Origin: Clostridium sp. CX1
Lineage (GTDB): Bacteria > Bacillota > Clostridia > Clostridiales > Clostridiaceae
NCBI RefSeq assembly: GCF_025398335.1
Contig: NZ_JAODOO010000006.1
Coordinates: forward strand, 62,001-126,000
Direction of reading: 5' to 3'
Length of the DNA: 64,000 nucleotides
The position numbers and the translations under genes were made by a program. The notes under the pieces were generated by a model that was given only the letters and a program-made list of their open reading frames with translations, did not search any database and was not told the DNA's origin. Positions 27,102 to 36,174 of the stretch are shown here, one piece after another. Position 1 is the first letter of the stretch. Each line of letters starts with the position of its first letter.

Positions 27102-27869
27102 TTATTTATGTTTCAATACTAAATATCTAACTAGTTCTTCTATATCAGTAAAAACATTTTTGTATTCTACTGACTTTCTTTCTATGACAAACCCATATAC
27201 ACTATTATCAATACAAGCCTTAAGCTTCTCTTCTGTGCCGCCCTCAATACCGCTGTCCTTAAGAATCATAGCTTTAGCAGCATACTCTTTAATAAAGGCA
27301 CAGTTAAGTTCATAGCTTATAGGACCTTTTATAGCAATTAAATCCTCAAGTTTTATCCCTTTATCAAAACATTCCTGCATCACCTTCATAGAAGGCAATA
27401 CTCTATGTACTATTCTGTTTTCCAGATTCATCGAAAGTATCTTGTCCAAGTTCCTGCTTCCGGTGGTGTTAAGTATTGTTCCCTCTATAGTTTTTAATTT
27501 ATCATAGAGTTCATCATAATCATTTACTCTGACGATATATTTTTCATTCATAAACTTTTGAATAGAAGAAGGTCTATCATATCTTATGTATTCAATATCT
27601 AAGGCTTCACAGGCCTTTATGGCATTTTTAGTAACTTCTAATGCATAGGGATGAGTTGCATCTACTAATTGCCTTATCTCCTTTTCTCTAAGGGTATATA
27701 TTAATTCTTCTAAAGGCAATGGTTTTGTGTTCAAGTAGGAATACTTATAATCTTTTAAAATTTCACCACCATAATCTGTAGCTGTAGATACAAATATATC
27801 TTCGGTATAATTATTTAAAAGAGATAGTATTTTTCTTCCTTCTGAAGTTCCAAGAATTAAACCTATCAT
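27102..27869 (-). CDS. cbiJ: Cobalt-precorrin-6A reductase
   Basis: NAD(P)H-dependent reduction of cobalt-precorrin-6A. 255 residues. Marks are the N-terminal LILGTSEGRK loop, VDATHPYALEVTKNA and IEYIRYDRPS, then LNTTGSRNLDKI and the C-terminal AMILKDSGIEGGTEEKL. It lies 27 bp after cbiK. Spacing upstream of the ATG at 27869 is poor in Shine-Dalgarno bases, suggesting coupling to the previous gene. Confidence 0.95.
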   Translation of the reverse strand: MIGLILGTSEGRKILSLLNNYTEDIFVSTATDYGGEILKDYKYSYLNTKPLPLEELIYTLREKEIRQLVDATHPYALEVTKNAIKACEALDIEYIRYDRPSSIQKFMNEKYIVRVNDYDELYDKLKTIEGTILNTTGSRNLDKILSMNLENRIVHRVLPSMKVMQECFDKGIKLEDLIAIKGPISYELNCAFIKEYAAKAMILKDSGIEGGTEEKLKACIDNSVYGFVIERKSVEYKNVFTDIEELVRYLVLKHK

Positions 27870-27896
27870 TGAAAAACCCCAATCTACAAATAATTT

Positions 27897-28697
27897 TTAT
27901 CCTATCATTAAAGGATTTCCATCTATACAGTCCTTAATATGTTGAACATATATCTGCTGATATGCTCCATTTTCCCCTAAACCATGAAGATATACGTTAA
28001 CCTTAAAGCCTTCTTTTTCTAATATGCTTTTCCATGAATCTTCCTCATCACTTGCCATATCGTTTATAGCATGATCCCCTGCTACTAACATGAACGGCAT
28101 TAAAGTAACTTCCTCTATATTATCCTTTTTAAGCTTTGGAATAATATGTTCTAGCATAGGATAGCCTTCTACAGTTCCCACATAAATCTTATCTGACACA
28201 TTGTCATGTAGTATAGATTGAAGCAGTGTATAACTTGCATTGGCTGGATGGGTAGATCCATGGCCCATTAAAACTACTGCAGAATTTCCTTCTAACTGTG
28301 GAAGCTGAGTCTTTAGTGCTTCTGCTGCTATTAGATAGTCCTTCTCTCTATATAATATAGGTCTTCCTAAAACTAATTTATCAAACAACTCTTTATACTG
28401 ATTAACTCCATTGATTATTTTATCATACTCATCACCAGGCATAATATGAAGAGGCTGAACGTAAACTTCTGTAAATCCATCAGATTTCATTTTTTCTAAT
28501 GCTTCCTCTGTTGTGTCTATAAAAATCTTATTCTCTTCTTTTAACTTTTTAATTATCATATATGAAGTAAAGGCTCTTCTTACTTCATAGCCTTCAAAAG
28601 ATTCTTTAATTCTATTTTCTGTACTTTCAATACAATCTCTAAAGGTTTCTAAAACACTTGTTCCAAAACTTACTACTAATATTCCTTTTTTACTCAT
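27897..28697 (-). CDS. cbiK: Sirohydrochlorin cobaltochelatase
   Basis: Inserts Co2+ into sirohydrochlorin, committing it to the anaerobic (early-cobalt) pathway. 266 residues from ATG 28697, chosen because AGAGG lies 8 nt upstream; the GTG at 28706 overlaps that site. Visible are ILVVSFGTSVLETF, the metal-site MGHGSTHPANASY with conserved His, and the second His in LVAGDHAINDM. This type is the long class II chelatase related to HemH, not the short CbiX. Confidence 0.95.
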   Translation of the reverse strand: MSKKGILVVSFGTSVLETFRDCIESTENRIKESFEGYEVRRAFTSYMIIKKLKEENKIFIDTTEEALEKMKSDGFTEVYVQPLHIMPGDEYDKIINGVNQYKELFDKLVLGRPILYREKDYLIAAEALKTQLPQLEGNSAVVLMGHGSTHPANASYTLLQSILHDNVSDKIYVGTVEGYPMLEHIIPKLKKDNIEEVTLMPFMLVAGDHAINDMASDEEDSWKSILEKEGFKVNVYLHGLGENGAYQQIYVQHIKDCIDGNPLMIG

Positions 28698-28735
28698 TTC
28701 CGTCACCTCTTGTTTTTTATAATTTGCCTTTCTGC

Positions 28736-29452
28736 TTAGACAGTATATCCTCTTGGAGTTATAAATTGTCCACCTTTAATAAAACTATTACTATTTCCTA
28801 TAATTACTATAGAGAACATATCAACTATACTATCATCAAAAGTATCTAATGTAAATAATGTTACTTCTTCCCCTTCTCTTAAAGCGTTTTTAACTACTGC
28901 TACTGGAGTATCTCCTTCTCTATGCTTTTTTACAATATCAATACATTCCCTTAAATACAGAGGTCTGCCATTACTTTTAGGATTATATAGAGATATAATG
29001 AAATCCCCTTCCGCTGCAAGTTCAACTCTCTTCTTAATTAAATCGTAGGGAGTCATGAGATCACTTAGGCTTATGTTACAGTTATCATGCATAAGCGGTG
29101 CCCCAATCCTTGACGCTGCTGCTGAAGATGCTGTTACACCTGGAATTACCTCAACATCTTCTTCAGTTCTCATCTCCAAAATAAGTCCTGCCATGCCATA
29201 AATACCAGCATCACCGGTACTTACTATTGATACTATATTATCTTTAGATAGTTCTAGGGCTTGTTTACATCTTTCTACCTCTCCGCGCATACCAGTAGAA
29301 ACTACATTCTTATCTTTAACTAATGGTTTTATCATTTCTATATATTTTGTATATCCTACAATAACTTCACTTTCTTCTATTGCTTTTACTGCCTTTAAGG
29401 TCATATGGTCAAGTCCACCAGGCCCGATTCCTACAACGTATAGTTTTCCCAT
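28736..29452 (-). CDS. cbiH: Cobalt-factor III / precorrin-3B C17-methyltransferase
   Basis: SAM-dependent C17 methylation with ring contraction. 238 residues. Tetrapyrrole methylase fold marks are YVVGIGPGGLDHMTL, STGDAGIYGMAGL and EVIPGVTASSAAASRIGAPL, plus SDLMTPYDLIKKR and FIISLYNPKSNGRP, which are specific to CbiH/CobJ. AAGGAAG precedes the ATG at 29452. Confidence 0.96.
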   Translation of the reverse strand: MGKLYVVGIGPGGLDHMTLKAVKAIEESEVIVGYTKYIEMIKPLVKDKNVVSTGMRGEVERCKQALELSKDNIVSIVSTGDAGIYGMAGLILEMRTEEDVEVIPGVTASSAAASRIGAPLMHDNCNISLSDLMTPYDLIKKRVELAAEGDFIISLYNPKSNGRPLYLRECIDIVKKHREGDTPVAVVKNALREGEEVTLFTLDTFDDSIVDMFSIVIIGNSNSFIKGGQFITPRGYTV

Positions 29453-29492
29453 GTTAACACTTCCTTTTCTTTATGTAAGTTAAATGTACTTA

Positions 29493-30476
29493 TTAAATCT
29501 CTCCTATACATACTGTCATACCGTTAATTTTAATCTTATCCGTAATAAGTTTAGCTCCTAAAAGTTCTACACAGGGTTCTGAGACTGCCCTTACGCCTAT
29601 GGTCTTTTCTACAAAATCACTGCCTTCATACTTGTTGTGCACCTTTTTTATTTCATCCAGTGAAAAAATCTTAAGTTCACAATGAAAATACTCAGCAAGC
29701 TTTAATATGGCTTCCTCATCCTTTTTAACTTCAACGGTAGCTATAGTTTTTACTGCTCTTTCATCTAAATTCTTATCTTTTAGCAAATCTACTATATTTT
29801 CTTTCATTTTCTCTGTATCAAAATTTTTTCTACAGCCAATTCCTAGTACTATATCTTTTCTTATCAATTTTAGAACTGGTATTTTCATAGACTTATATTT
29901 ATCTTTTAAGCTATGGTCAATAAAAACAAGTCCATCTATGTCCTCTAGTTCACTAGTATATCCTTTTGGTACAGATATACGGCCCTTTGGATCAAGAAAA
30001 GCTACTCTTTTATTATCTACTAATAAAGCAGCTATCTCCTTGGCATTCTTGAGACTGTCTATTACTAAGCCATTATTTTTAGCAATCATATCTGGTGCAA
30101 CAACACCTAGGTTATCTGTTGCTGTGGTAATTACAGCAGTACTGCCCAGTATTTCAGCTATCCTCTCAGTAAGTTCATTAGCTCCTCCTAGATGACCACT
30201 TAAAAGACTTATAACAAAATTACCGCAGCTATCTATAACTATCACCGCTGGGTCTTTATCTTTTCCTCTTATATATTCTGCTATAGCTCGTACAGCTATG
30301 CCAGTGGAGCTTATAAATACTACTGCTTTATATTTCTCCATTGCCCTTTTGGCAATTTCTTTTATACCAAGTTCCTTTATAAGTTCCCTAGGATAGAAAT
30401 CTATATCTAAGTTATCTCTTAGTTTTTCAGTAATAATCTCTCCTGACTTAGTAACATTAATTACTGCTATTTTCAT
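29493..30476 (-). CDS. cbiG: Cobalt-precorrin-5A hydrolase
   Basis: Opens the delta-lactone and releases acetaldehyde in the anaerobic pathway. 327 residues. The start is ATG 30476, inside the last codons of cbiF (20-bp overlap), because homologues begin MKIAVINVT; the longer upstream reading lies within cbiF. N-terminal domain: VVFISSTGIAVRAIA, LLSGHLGGANELTERIA and ITTATDNLGVVAPDM. Central linker then a C-terminal domain: LGIGCRKNFDTEKM and TIGVRAVSEPCVELLGA. Stop-start overlap implies translational coupling. Confidence 0.95.
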   Translation of the reverse strand: MKIAVINVTKSGEIITEKLRDNLDIDFYPRELIKELGIKEIAKRAMEKYKAVVFISSTGIAVRAIAEYIRGKDKDPAVIVIDSCGNFVISLLSGHLGGANELTERIAEILGSTAVITTATDNLGVVAPDMIAKNNGLVIDSLKNAKEIAALLVDNKRVAFLDPKGRISVPKGYTSELEDIDGLVFIDHSLKDKYKSMKIPVLKLIRKDIVLGIGCRKNFDTEKMKENIVDLLKDKNLDERAVKTIATVEVKKDEEAILKLAEYFHCELKIFSLDEIKKVHNKYEGSDFVEKTIGVRAVSEPCVELLGAKLITDKIKINGMTVCIGEI

Positions 30477-31233
30477 CTTTAGCTGTTCTAAACATGTGAG
30501 TAAAGCTTTCATCATATAAAAGGCTCTTATCATACTCACAGTTTATAAAATCTCCTACAAGTATTTGAGCTGTTTTAGTGATATTTTCTGCCTTAACCTT
30601 TTCTGCAATGTCATCTAAAGTTCCTATAACAGCCTTTTGATCTTCCCAGGTAGCCCTTTGTATAACTGCCACTGGTACATTTCTTCCATAGCCTTTTCTA
30701 AGTCTCTCAACTACTTTATCTATCATATTCACTGAAAGGAAAAGAGCCATAGATGCTCCTATGCTAGCTAGTCTCTCTAAATCTTCTTTTTCAGGTACAG
30801 GAGTTCTTCCTTCAACTCTTGTAAGTATAACTGTCTGACTTACATTTGGTAAAGTAAATTCCTTTTTTATGGCTGCTGCTGCCGCTGTAAAGGAGCTTAC
30901 TCCTGGTACAACCTGATAAGGTATGTTTAATTTCTCAAGCTCATCCATCTGTTCTTTTATAGCTCCATATATAGCAGGATCACCAGTGTGTAATCTTACT
31001 ATTTTTTTATTTTCCTTGTAAGAGTTATTTATTACTTCAATAACTTCCTCTAGTGTCATTGAAGCTGAATTATGAATTTCTACATCACCTTTACAGTACT
31101 GAAAGTGTTCCTTACTTACTAAAGATCCTGCATAAATTATTACATCTGCCTCTGATAAAATCTTTCTTCCCTTTACTGTTATTAAATCTGGATCCCCTGG
31201 TCCTGCTCCTATAAAATAAACTACATTTTCCAT
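30457..31233 (-). CDS. cbiF: Cobalt-precorrin-4 C11-methyltransferase
   Basis: SAM-dependent methylation at C11. 258 residues. Typical marks are YFIGAGPGDPDLITVKG, IYAGSLVS, HTGDPAIYGAIKEQMD, VVPGVSSFTAAAAAI and TVILTRVEGRTPVPE. It overlaps cbiG by 20 bp and follows cbiL by 14 bp. GGAGAG precedes the ATG at 31233. Confidence 0.97.
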   Translation of the reverse strand: MENVVYFIGAGPGDPDLITVKGRKILSEADVIIYAGSLVSKEHFQYCKGDVEIHNSASMTLEEVIEVINNSYKENKKIVRLHTGDPAIYGAIKEQMDELEKLNIPYQVVPGVSSFTAAAAAIKKEFTLPNVSQTVILTRVEGRTPVPEKEDLERLASIGASMALFLSVNMIDKVVERLRKGYGRNVPVAVIQRATWEDQKAVIGTLDDIAEKVKAENITKTAQILVGDFINCEYDKSLLYDESFTHMFRTAKDENSSN

Positions 31234-31247
31234 GTGCTTCTCTCCTT

Positions 31248-31922
31248 TTAATCTCTCTGTGCTATTATAAGTGACATATAGTCTCTGCCAGACAATATTT
31301 CCTCTCTATCTCTTAGAACTTCCTGTCCCTCTCTGTAAGCCCTCTTTACAAAGGTATACCTGAAGCCCTTCTCTTCTAGAACATTTAAAACCTTTTCTTC
31401 AAGTTTATAAACCTTCATTATTACCACAAATTTTTCATCTGTTATTTTATCCACTTGGTTTGCAGGAAGAATCAAAACTCTTTCATCTCCAATTACTAAA
31501 GTTTCCCCTGCAAGGCTTGCAGCGGCACAGAAGGATGTAATTCCTGGTACTGTTTCCGTCTTATATCCCTGCTCTTTTATGTATCTTAAAAGATATATAT
31601 ATGTACTATATACAAAAGGGTCTCCTATGGTAAGAAAAGCTACATCCTTACCTTCCTTTAATTTCTCCTCTATAGCCTGGAAAGCTTCATATATCTTTCC
31701 TTCCTGCTCCTCTCCCCCCATTGGAAAATGTTTTATCATAACTTCCTTATCTTCACCTATGAAGTTCTTAGCAGTATCTAAAGCTATACTACTGCCACCT
31801 TCCCTAGCAGACGGTGCCACTATTACTGGACACTTTTTTAGGACGTTCACAGCTTTAAGAGTTAACAATTCTTCATCTCCTGGTCCTACACCTATACCGT
31901 ATAGTGTTCCTAACCTTTCCAT
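31248..31922 (-). CDS. cbiL: Cobalt-factor II C20-methyltransferase
   Basis: Methylates C20 of cobalt-sirohydrochlorin (factor II). 224 residues from ATG 31922, where GGAGG sits 8 nt upstream; the ATG at 31943 would place that site inside the gene. Marks are LYGIGVGPGDEELLTLKAV, IVAPSAREGGSSIA, LTIGDPFVYSTYIYLL and ETVPGITSFCAAASLAG. Confidence 0.96.
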   Translation of the reverse strand: MERLGTLYGIGVGPGDEELLTLKAVNVLKKCPVIVAPSAREGGSSIALDTAKNFIGEDKEVMIKHFPMGGEEQEGKIYEAFQAIEEKLKEGKDVAFLTIGDPFVYSTYIYLLRYIKEQGYKTETVPGITSFCAAASLAGETLVIGDERVLILPANQVDKITDEKFVVIMKVYKLEEKVLNVLEEKGFRYTFVKRAYREGQEVLRDREEILSGRDYMSLIIAQRD

Positions 31923-32000
31923 ACTTCTTTCCTCCAGTCTCATATATCTTCTTTTCTTAATATATTAATACTTCACTTTCTATGAAGGTGTACTTCTTTC

Positions 32001-32564
32001 TTATTGTTTCTTTCCTGTTACTATAAATATGCTATTATTAGAGGCCATCATATAGCTTTTCCCTCTAGCTTTACTTATTGAAACCTGCATGCACTCTACT
32101 TCATAATTTAAGCCTTTTAATGTGTTCATAGCTTTATAAAGGTTATCTATAGTAATAAAGTTTAAAACCATATTATGCCCAGTCTTCAGTTTTAAATCGT
32201 AGCATCTTATAATGTCTTCAATATTGCCACCGCTTCCTCCAATAAATATAGCATCAAATAAAAGGTCTATATCCTTTTCTACAGCTAGTGCCTCTCCTTC
32301 AATTATGGTCAGATTACTAGCACCAAATTTCTCTCTGTTTAATTTAATTACTCTTAATGCTTCCTCATCTTTTTCAACAGCTATTACCTGTCCACTTGTA
32401 CACATTGTAGATATCTGTATGCTTATAGAACCTGTACCAGCGCCTATATCTATAACTCTGTAATTTTCTTTTAATTCAAGCTTTGCGGTGCTTAAAATCC
32501 TAACTTCCTCTTTAGTCATAGGACAATCTCCCCGTATAAACTCTTCATCTTTTATATAAATCAT
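32001..32564 (-). CDS. cbiT: Cobalt-precorrin-6B C15-methyltransferase (decarboxylating)
   Basis: Methylates C15 and decarboxylates the C12 acetate. 187 residues, Rossmann methyltransferase fold unlike its neighbours. Marks are GDCPMTKEEVRILSTAKL, the SAM loop VIDIGAGTGSISIQ, AVEKDEEALRVIK and the glycine loop FDAIFIGGSGGNI. It stands as a separate gene next to cbiE, which together correspond to CobL in the aerobic pathway. Confidence 0.96.
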   Translation of the reverse strand: MIYIKDEEFIRGDCPMTKEEVRILSTAKLELKENYRVIDIGAGTGSISIQISTMCTSGQVIAVEKDEEALRVIKLNREKFGASNLTIIEGEALAVEKDIDLLFDAIFIGGSGGNIEDIIRCYDLKLKTGHNMVLNFITIDNLYKAMNTLKGLNYEVECMQVSISKARGKSYMMASNNSIFIVTGKKQ

Positions 32565-32597
32565 ATAATTAACTCACCTACTTAAATAAAATTAGAT

Positions 32598-33227
32598 TTA
32601 AAGCTTGTTACTCATATCTTCATTCTCTATTGTTACAACGCAGAGATTACTAAATTCCATATTTTTTATTTCCTCAGCAGTTCCTTTAGTTATTTTTTCA
32701 TCCTCATAAGAAAGGTTTTCTCCAACATAAACTTTAACATTAATATTTTTTTCTTCTAGAACCTCGCACAAATATGAAGGAGAGTGCTTGTTATCAGTAA
32801 GCCATATAGAAATTCTATTCTCTCTTACAACTTTATGGAAGTTATCTTCTCTTCCATGAAGGCTTCCTAAAAAACATCCTTGCCAACTCTTCCCTATTCT
32901 TGCCATCATATATTGAAAAGAACTTAGTCCCGGAATAACTTCTAAGTTTCCTGAATAATTCTTTTTTAAATAATCCGTTACTCCATAGAAAAGAGGATCT
33001 CCAGAAGCTGCAATAGATATTCTTTTATACTCACTTGAATTTATTATATTAATTATTTCTGAGAGCTTTTTTACAATAATTTTGTTCCCGTCAATAAAAG
33101 CTAAGCTTTCAATAGCTCTTTCAAATCCAAGTATTAAATCAGATTTTTTTAGAGTATCAACTGCTTTAGGTAATATATAATCTTTATGCCCAGGGCCTAT
33201 ACCTACAACATATACTTTACCATCCAT
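32598..33227 (-). CDS. cbiE: Cobalt-precorrin-7 C5-methyltransferase
   Basis: SAM-dependent C5 methylation. 209 residues. Marks are VYVVGIGPGHKDYILPKA, DLILGFERAIE, IAASGDPLFYGVTDYL, EVIPGLSSFQYMMARIGKSW and SLHGRED. GAGGT precedes the ATG at 33227. It lies between cbiD and cbiT, an order common in clostridia. Confidence 0.95.
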   Translation of the reverse strand: MDGKVYVVGIGPGHKDYILPKAVDTLKKSDLILGFERAIESLAFIDGNKIIVKKLSEIINIINSSEYKRISIAASGDPLFYGVTDYLKKNYSGNLEVIPGLSSFQYMMARIGKSWQGCFLGSLHGREDNFHKVVRENRISIWLTDNKHSPSYLCEVLEEKNINVKVYVGENLSYEDEKITKGTAEEIKNMEFSNLCVVTIENEDMSNKL

Positions 33228-33311
33228 ACTATAAACCTCTATTAATAAAATTTCTTTACTATAAATAATTTAATAAAATCCTTACTGACTTAGCTTTATC
33301 AGCTAATTAAT

Positions 33312-34391
33312 TTATTCTACACTACTGTATAATATTCCTTTATCCATGGAGTACATAATAACGTCAGCTTTTATACTATCATAAGCATACTGCTCTATTC
33401 TCTTTTTCACCTTCAGTCCTATATTCCTATACAGCTGCTCATATCCATCACCCAGAAGCCTTACTGCCCCTTCTGTAGTCTCTTCATTATAAACCTTTTC
33501 AACTAGCTCTCTATCTTCTCCCATAAGAGCTAACTCTAAGGCTAAGGTTTCTAATCTAACATCGCAAACTCTACTGTGAGTGTTAAAGCATCCTGAAGCT
33601 ATTTTACAAAGCTTTCCTATGTGGCCTACCACAAGTATTTTTTTAATATTCTTAGACATACAACAGTTTAGTGCAAAGCCGACATAGTTGGACATAACAA
33701 CCATCTTACTAGTGTCTAAGCCTATACTTTCTCCAAATTTTTCTCCCATATTTCCGAATATAAGTATGATGTCTTTATGCCCTTTAGCTATTTTTTGGTT
33801 CATTTCAAGTTCTACAGACTGCATAAGCGCCTCTTCTGACATAGGCATTACTATACCTGTAGTTCCAAGAATAGATATACCGCCTTGTATGTTAAGTCTT
33901 GGATTAAAAGTCTTTTTAGCTACTTCTTCTCCCTTTGGTACAAATATAGTAATTTCTACTCCCTTATCCCTTGGAAGAACTTCTTTAACTTCCTTCTCTA
34001 TCATCTTACGAGGAACGGGGTTAATAGCAGGCTCACCTTTTTTTACATAAAGCCCTTCCCCACAAACTGTTCCTACACCCTTTCCACCTTTTAGGGTATA
34101 CCCCTCGCTCCTTTTATCCGCTCTAGCCCATATCTCTAATCCATGGGTAGCATCAGGATCATCTCCTCCATCCTTTACTACACAACATTCAACGAAGTTA
34201 TCTCCCATATTTATCTTTTCTATAGGAAGATTAAGCTCTATTCCTTTTGGAGTATCTATCTTTATCTCCTTTAATTGCCCTCCGTTATAAAGCATCATAG
34301 TTGCTGCCTTAGCTGCTGCTGCTGCACAGGAACCAGTAGTATATCCACATCTAAGCCTTTTACCATCACAATTTACATACATATCTAACAT
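33312..34391 (-). CDS. cbiD: Cobalt-precorrin-5B C1-methyltransferase
   Basis: Methylates C1 in the anaerobic route. 359 residues, the normal length. The N-terminal signature [19 protein letters not shown] is complete, followed by [42 protein letters not shown] and [14 protein letters not shown]. The ATG at 34391 has AAGGTG 5 nt upstream. It is 4 bp after cbiC, so tightly coupled. Confidence 0.97.
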   Translation of the reverse strand: MLDMYVNCDGKRLRCGYTTGSCAAAAAKAATMMLYNGGQLKEIKIDTPKGIELNLPIEKINMGDNFVECCVVKDGGDDPDATHGLEIWARADKRSEGYTLKGGKGVGTVCGEGLYVKKGEPAINPVPRKMIEKEVKEVLPRDKGVEITIFVPKGEEVAKKTFNPRLNIQGGISILGTTGIVMPMSEEALMQSVELEMNQKIAKGHKDIILIFGNMGEKFGESIGLDTSKMVVMSNYVGFALNCCMSKNIKKILVVGHIGKLCKIASGCFNTHSRVCDVRLETLALELALMGEDRELVEKVYNEETTEGAVRLLGDGYEQLYRNIGLKVKKRIEQYAYDSIKADVIMYSMDKGILYSSVE

Positions 34392-34395
34392 ATTA

Positions 34396-35016
34396 TCACC
34401 TTATTATCATATACATTAGTGCATTTACTATGGCTGCAGCAATATTGCTTCCACCTTTTCTTCCTCTTATAGTTATCATAGGTATATCCATTTTTTCAAT
34501 TTCTTCCTTAGATTCTGCAGCTCCTACAAATCCCACAGGAGCCCCCACTATAAACTTAGGAGTTGCCTTTCCCGCTAAGGTAAGTTCTTTAAGCTTAAAT
34601 AAGGCTGTAGGAGCATTACCAAAGACAAAGAACTCTACCCCTTCCTCAACTGCCTTTTCCACAGCTGCCATTGAACGAGTTATTCCCCTTTCCTTAGCTA
34701 TCTCAGCAATATCCTCTCTACCTACGTAACATTCCACCTTGCAGTTTAACTTTTTTAGAGTTGTCTTACTTATACCAGATGCAGCCATATTAGTATCTGT
34801 ATATATAGTTACACCTTTTTTTAATAGTTCTAAAGCAGCCTCTATTGCACCTTCTCTAATATATGTTAAATCCTTCAATTGAAAGTCTGCGGTGGTGTGT
34901 ATAACTCTTTTTATTATTTGAAGCTCCCTATCTGAAAAATTGTGGTCTCCCATCTCTTCTCCTATTATTTCAAAGCTCCTTTTTTCTATATCCATAGGAA
35001 TTTTTATATAATCCAT
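34396..35016 (-). CDS. cbiC: Cobalt-precorrin-8 methylmutase
   Basis: Moves the methyl group from C11 to C12, giving cobyrinate. 206 residues. The catalytic His lies in [13 protein letters not shown] (about residue 40); also seen are [39 protein letters not shown] and [16 protein letters not shown]. 4 bp separate it from cbiD. Confidence 0.97.
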   Translation of the reverse strand: MDYIKIPMDIEKRSFEIIGEEMGDHNFSDRELQIIKRVIHTTADFQLKDLTYIREGAIEAALELLKKGVTIYTDTNMAASGISKTTLKKLNCKVECYVGREDIAEIAKERGITRSMAAVEKAVEEGVEFFVFGNAPTALFKLKELTLAGKATPKFIVGAPVGFVGAAESKEEIEKMDIPMITIRGRKGGSNIAAAIVNALMYMIIR

Positions 35017-35047
35017 CTGTGATTTTCCCTTCTATGATTTTTTATTA

Positions 35048-36121
35048 TTATTTTTCTCTTATGTCTACAAGACAACTTCCATCTATAGTTGCCTCTTCAA
35101 GAGTAGCCATGTTATCCATGGTATAAAGTGCAGATTCTATTATATTAAAAGCAAGTGGACATCCTGATCCCTCACCTAATCTCATTCTTAAATTAAGCAT
35201 TGGGTTTACCCCTAACTCTTTAGCTATATAAACTACACCTGGTTCTGCAGATAAATGGGAAGGGAACATAAAATCCTTAGCATAATTATTTAATCTATAA
35301 GCACATAGTGCTGCTGCTGAAGATATAATACCATCTATAACAATAGGAATTCTATTTTTAGCAGCGCCTAAGAAACATCCACAAAGTCCTGCTATATCAA
35401 AACCTCCCACCTTAGATAAAACATCTATCACATCTTCTTTATTAGGCTTATTTACATCTATAGCCCTTTGTACTACTGCTTTCTTATTTTGAAACTGTTC
35501 CTCTGTTAATCCTGAGCCTTTACCTACTACAGCATCCGCAGATAATCCTGATAAAGCACTTAATACTGCTGAACTTGTTGTAGTATTTCCTATTCCAACT
35601 TCACCTGTGCCTAACAGGTTATATCCTTCTTTAGCTAGCTTGTCTACAATCTCAATACCTGCTTCAATAGCTTGTATTGCCTCTTCTCTTGTCATAGCTG
35701 CTTCCTTAACAATGTTTTTAGTTCCATATGCAACTTTTTTGTCTATTATCTTAGGATTGTTAAACTCTCCCTTTACCCCAACATCTACTACAGTTATATC
35801 GGAATTTGCAAAACGTGCTAAGGTACATACTCCTGTTATGCCTCTTGTTAGGTTATTAGTTATTGTTACTGTAAAATCCTGAGGACAATTACTTACTCCC
35901 TCATCACATACTCCGTTATCAGCACACATAATCACTACACTTTTCTTATCTATCTTATTATGTATTTTACCTGTAATGCCAGCCATCTTTGCTGCAATTT
36001 CTTCAAGTTCTCCTAAACTTCCTAGGGGCTTTGTAAGACTATCTATTCTAAGCCATGCTTCCTTAATAACATCCTCATATGCTGGCTTTATACTTTCTAT
36101 TGTTTCTTCAATTAACCTCAT
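35048..36121 (-). CDS. cobT: Nicotinate-nucleotide--dimethylbenzimidazole phosphoribosyltransferase
   Basis: Activates the lower-ligand base as alpha-ribazole phosphate. 357 residues. Marks are LTKPLGSLGELEEIA, VVIMCADNGVCDEGVS, GEVGIGNTTTSSAVL and the C-terminal MRLGEGSGCPLAFNII with the catalytic Glu. It is the only gene here for the lower ligand; CobU/CobP, CobS and base-synthesis genes are not in the window, so the native lower base cannot be inferred. Confidence 0.97.
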   Translation of the reverse strand: MRLIEETIESIKPAYEDVIKEAWLRIDSLTKPLGSLGELEEIAAKMAGITGKIHNKIDKKSVVIMCADNGVCDEGVSNCPQDFTVTITNNLTRGITGVCTLARFANSDITVVDVGVKGEFNNPKIIDKKVAYGTKNIVKEAAMTREEAIQAIEAGIEIVDKLAKEGYNLLGTGEVGIGNTTTSSAVLSALSGLSADAVVGKGSGLTEEQFQNKKAVVQRAIDVNKPNKEDVIDVLSKVGGFDIAGLCGCFLGAAKNRIPIVIDGIISSAAALCAYRLNNYAKDFMFPSHLSAEPGVVYIAKELGVNPMLNLRMRLGEGSGCPLAFNIIESALYTMDNMATLEEATIDGSCLVDIREK

Positions 36122-36174
36122 TATTTTTCCCCCTTAATATTAAGTTTTATGTGATTTTCTAAAATCCATAGTTT

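Noticed and set aside
30477-30539. Longer cbiG start within cbiF
   Set aside because: The extra 21 residues have no similarity to CbiG and are translated from codons of cbiF in another frame; homologues begin at MKIAVINVT.
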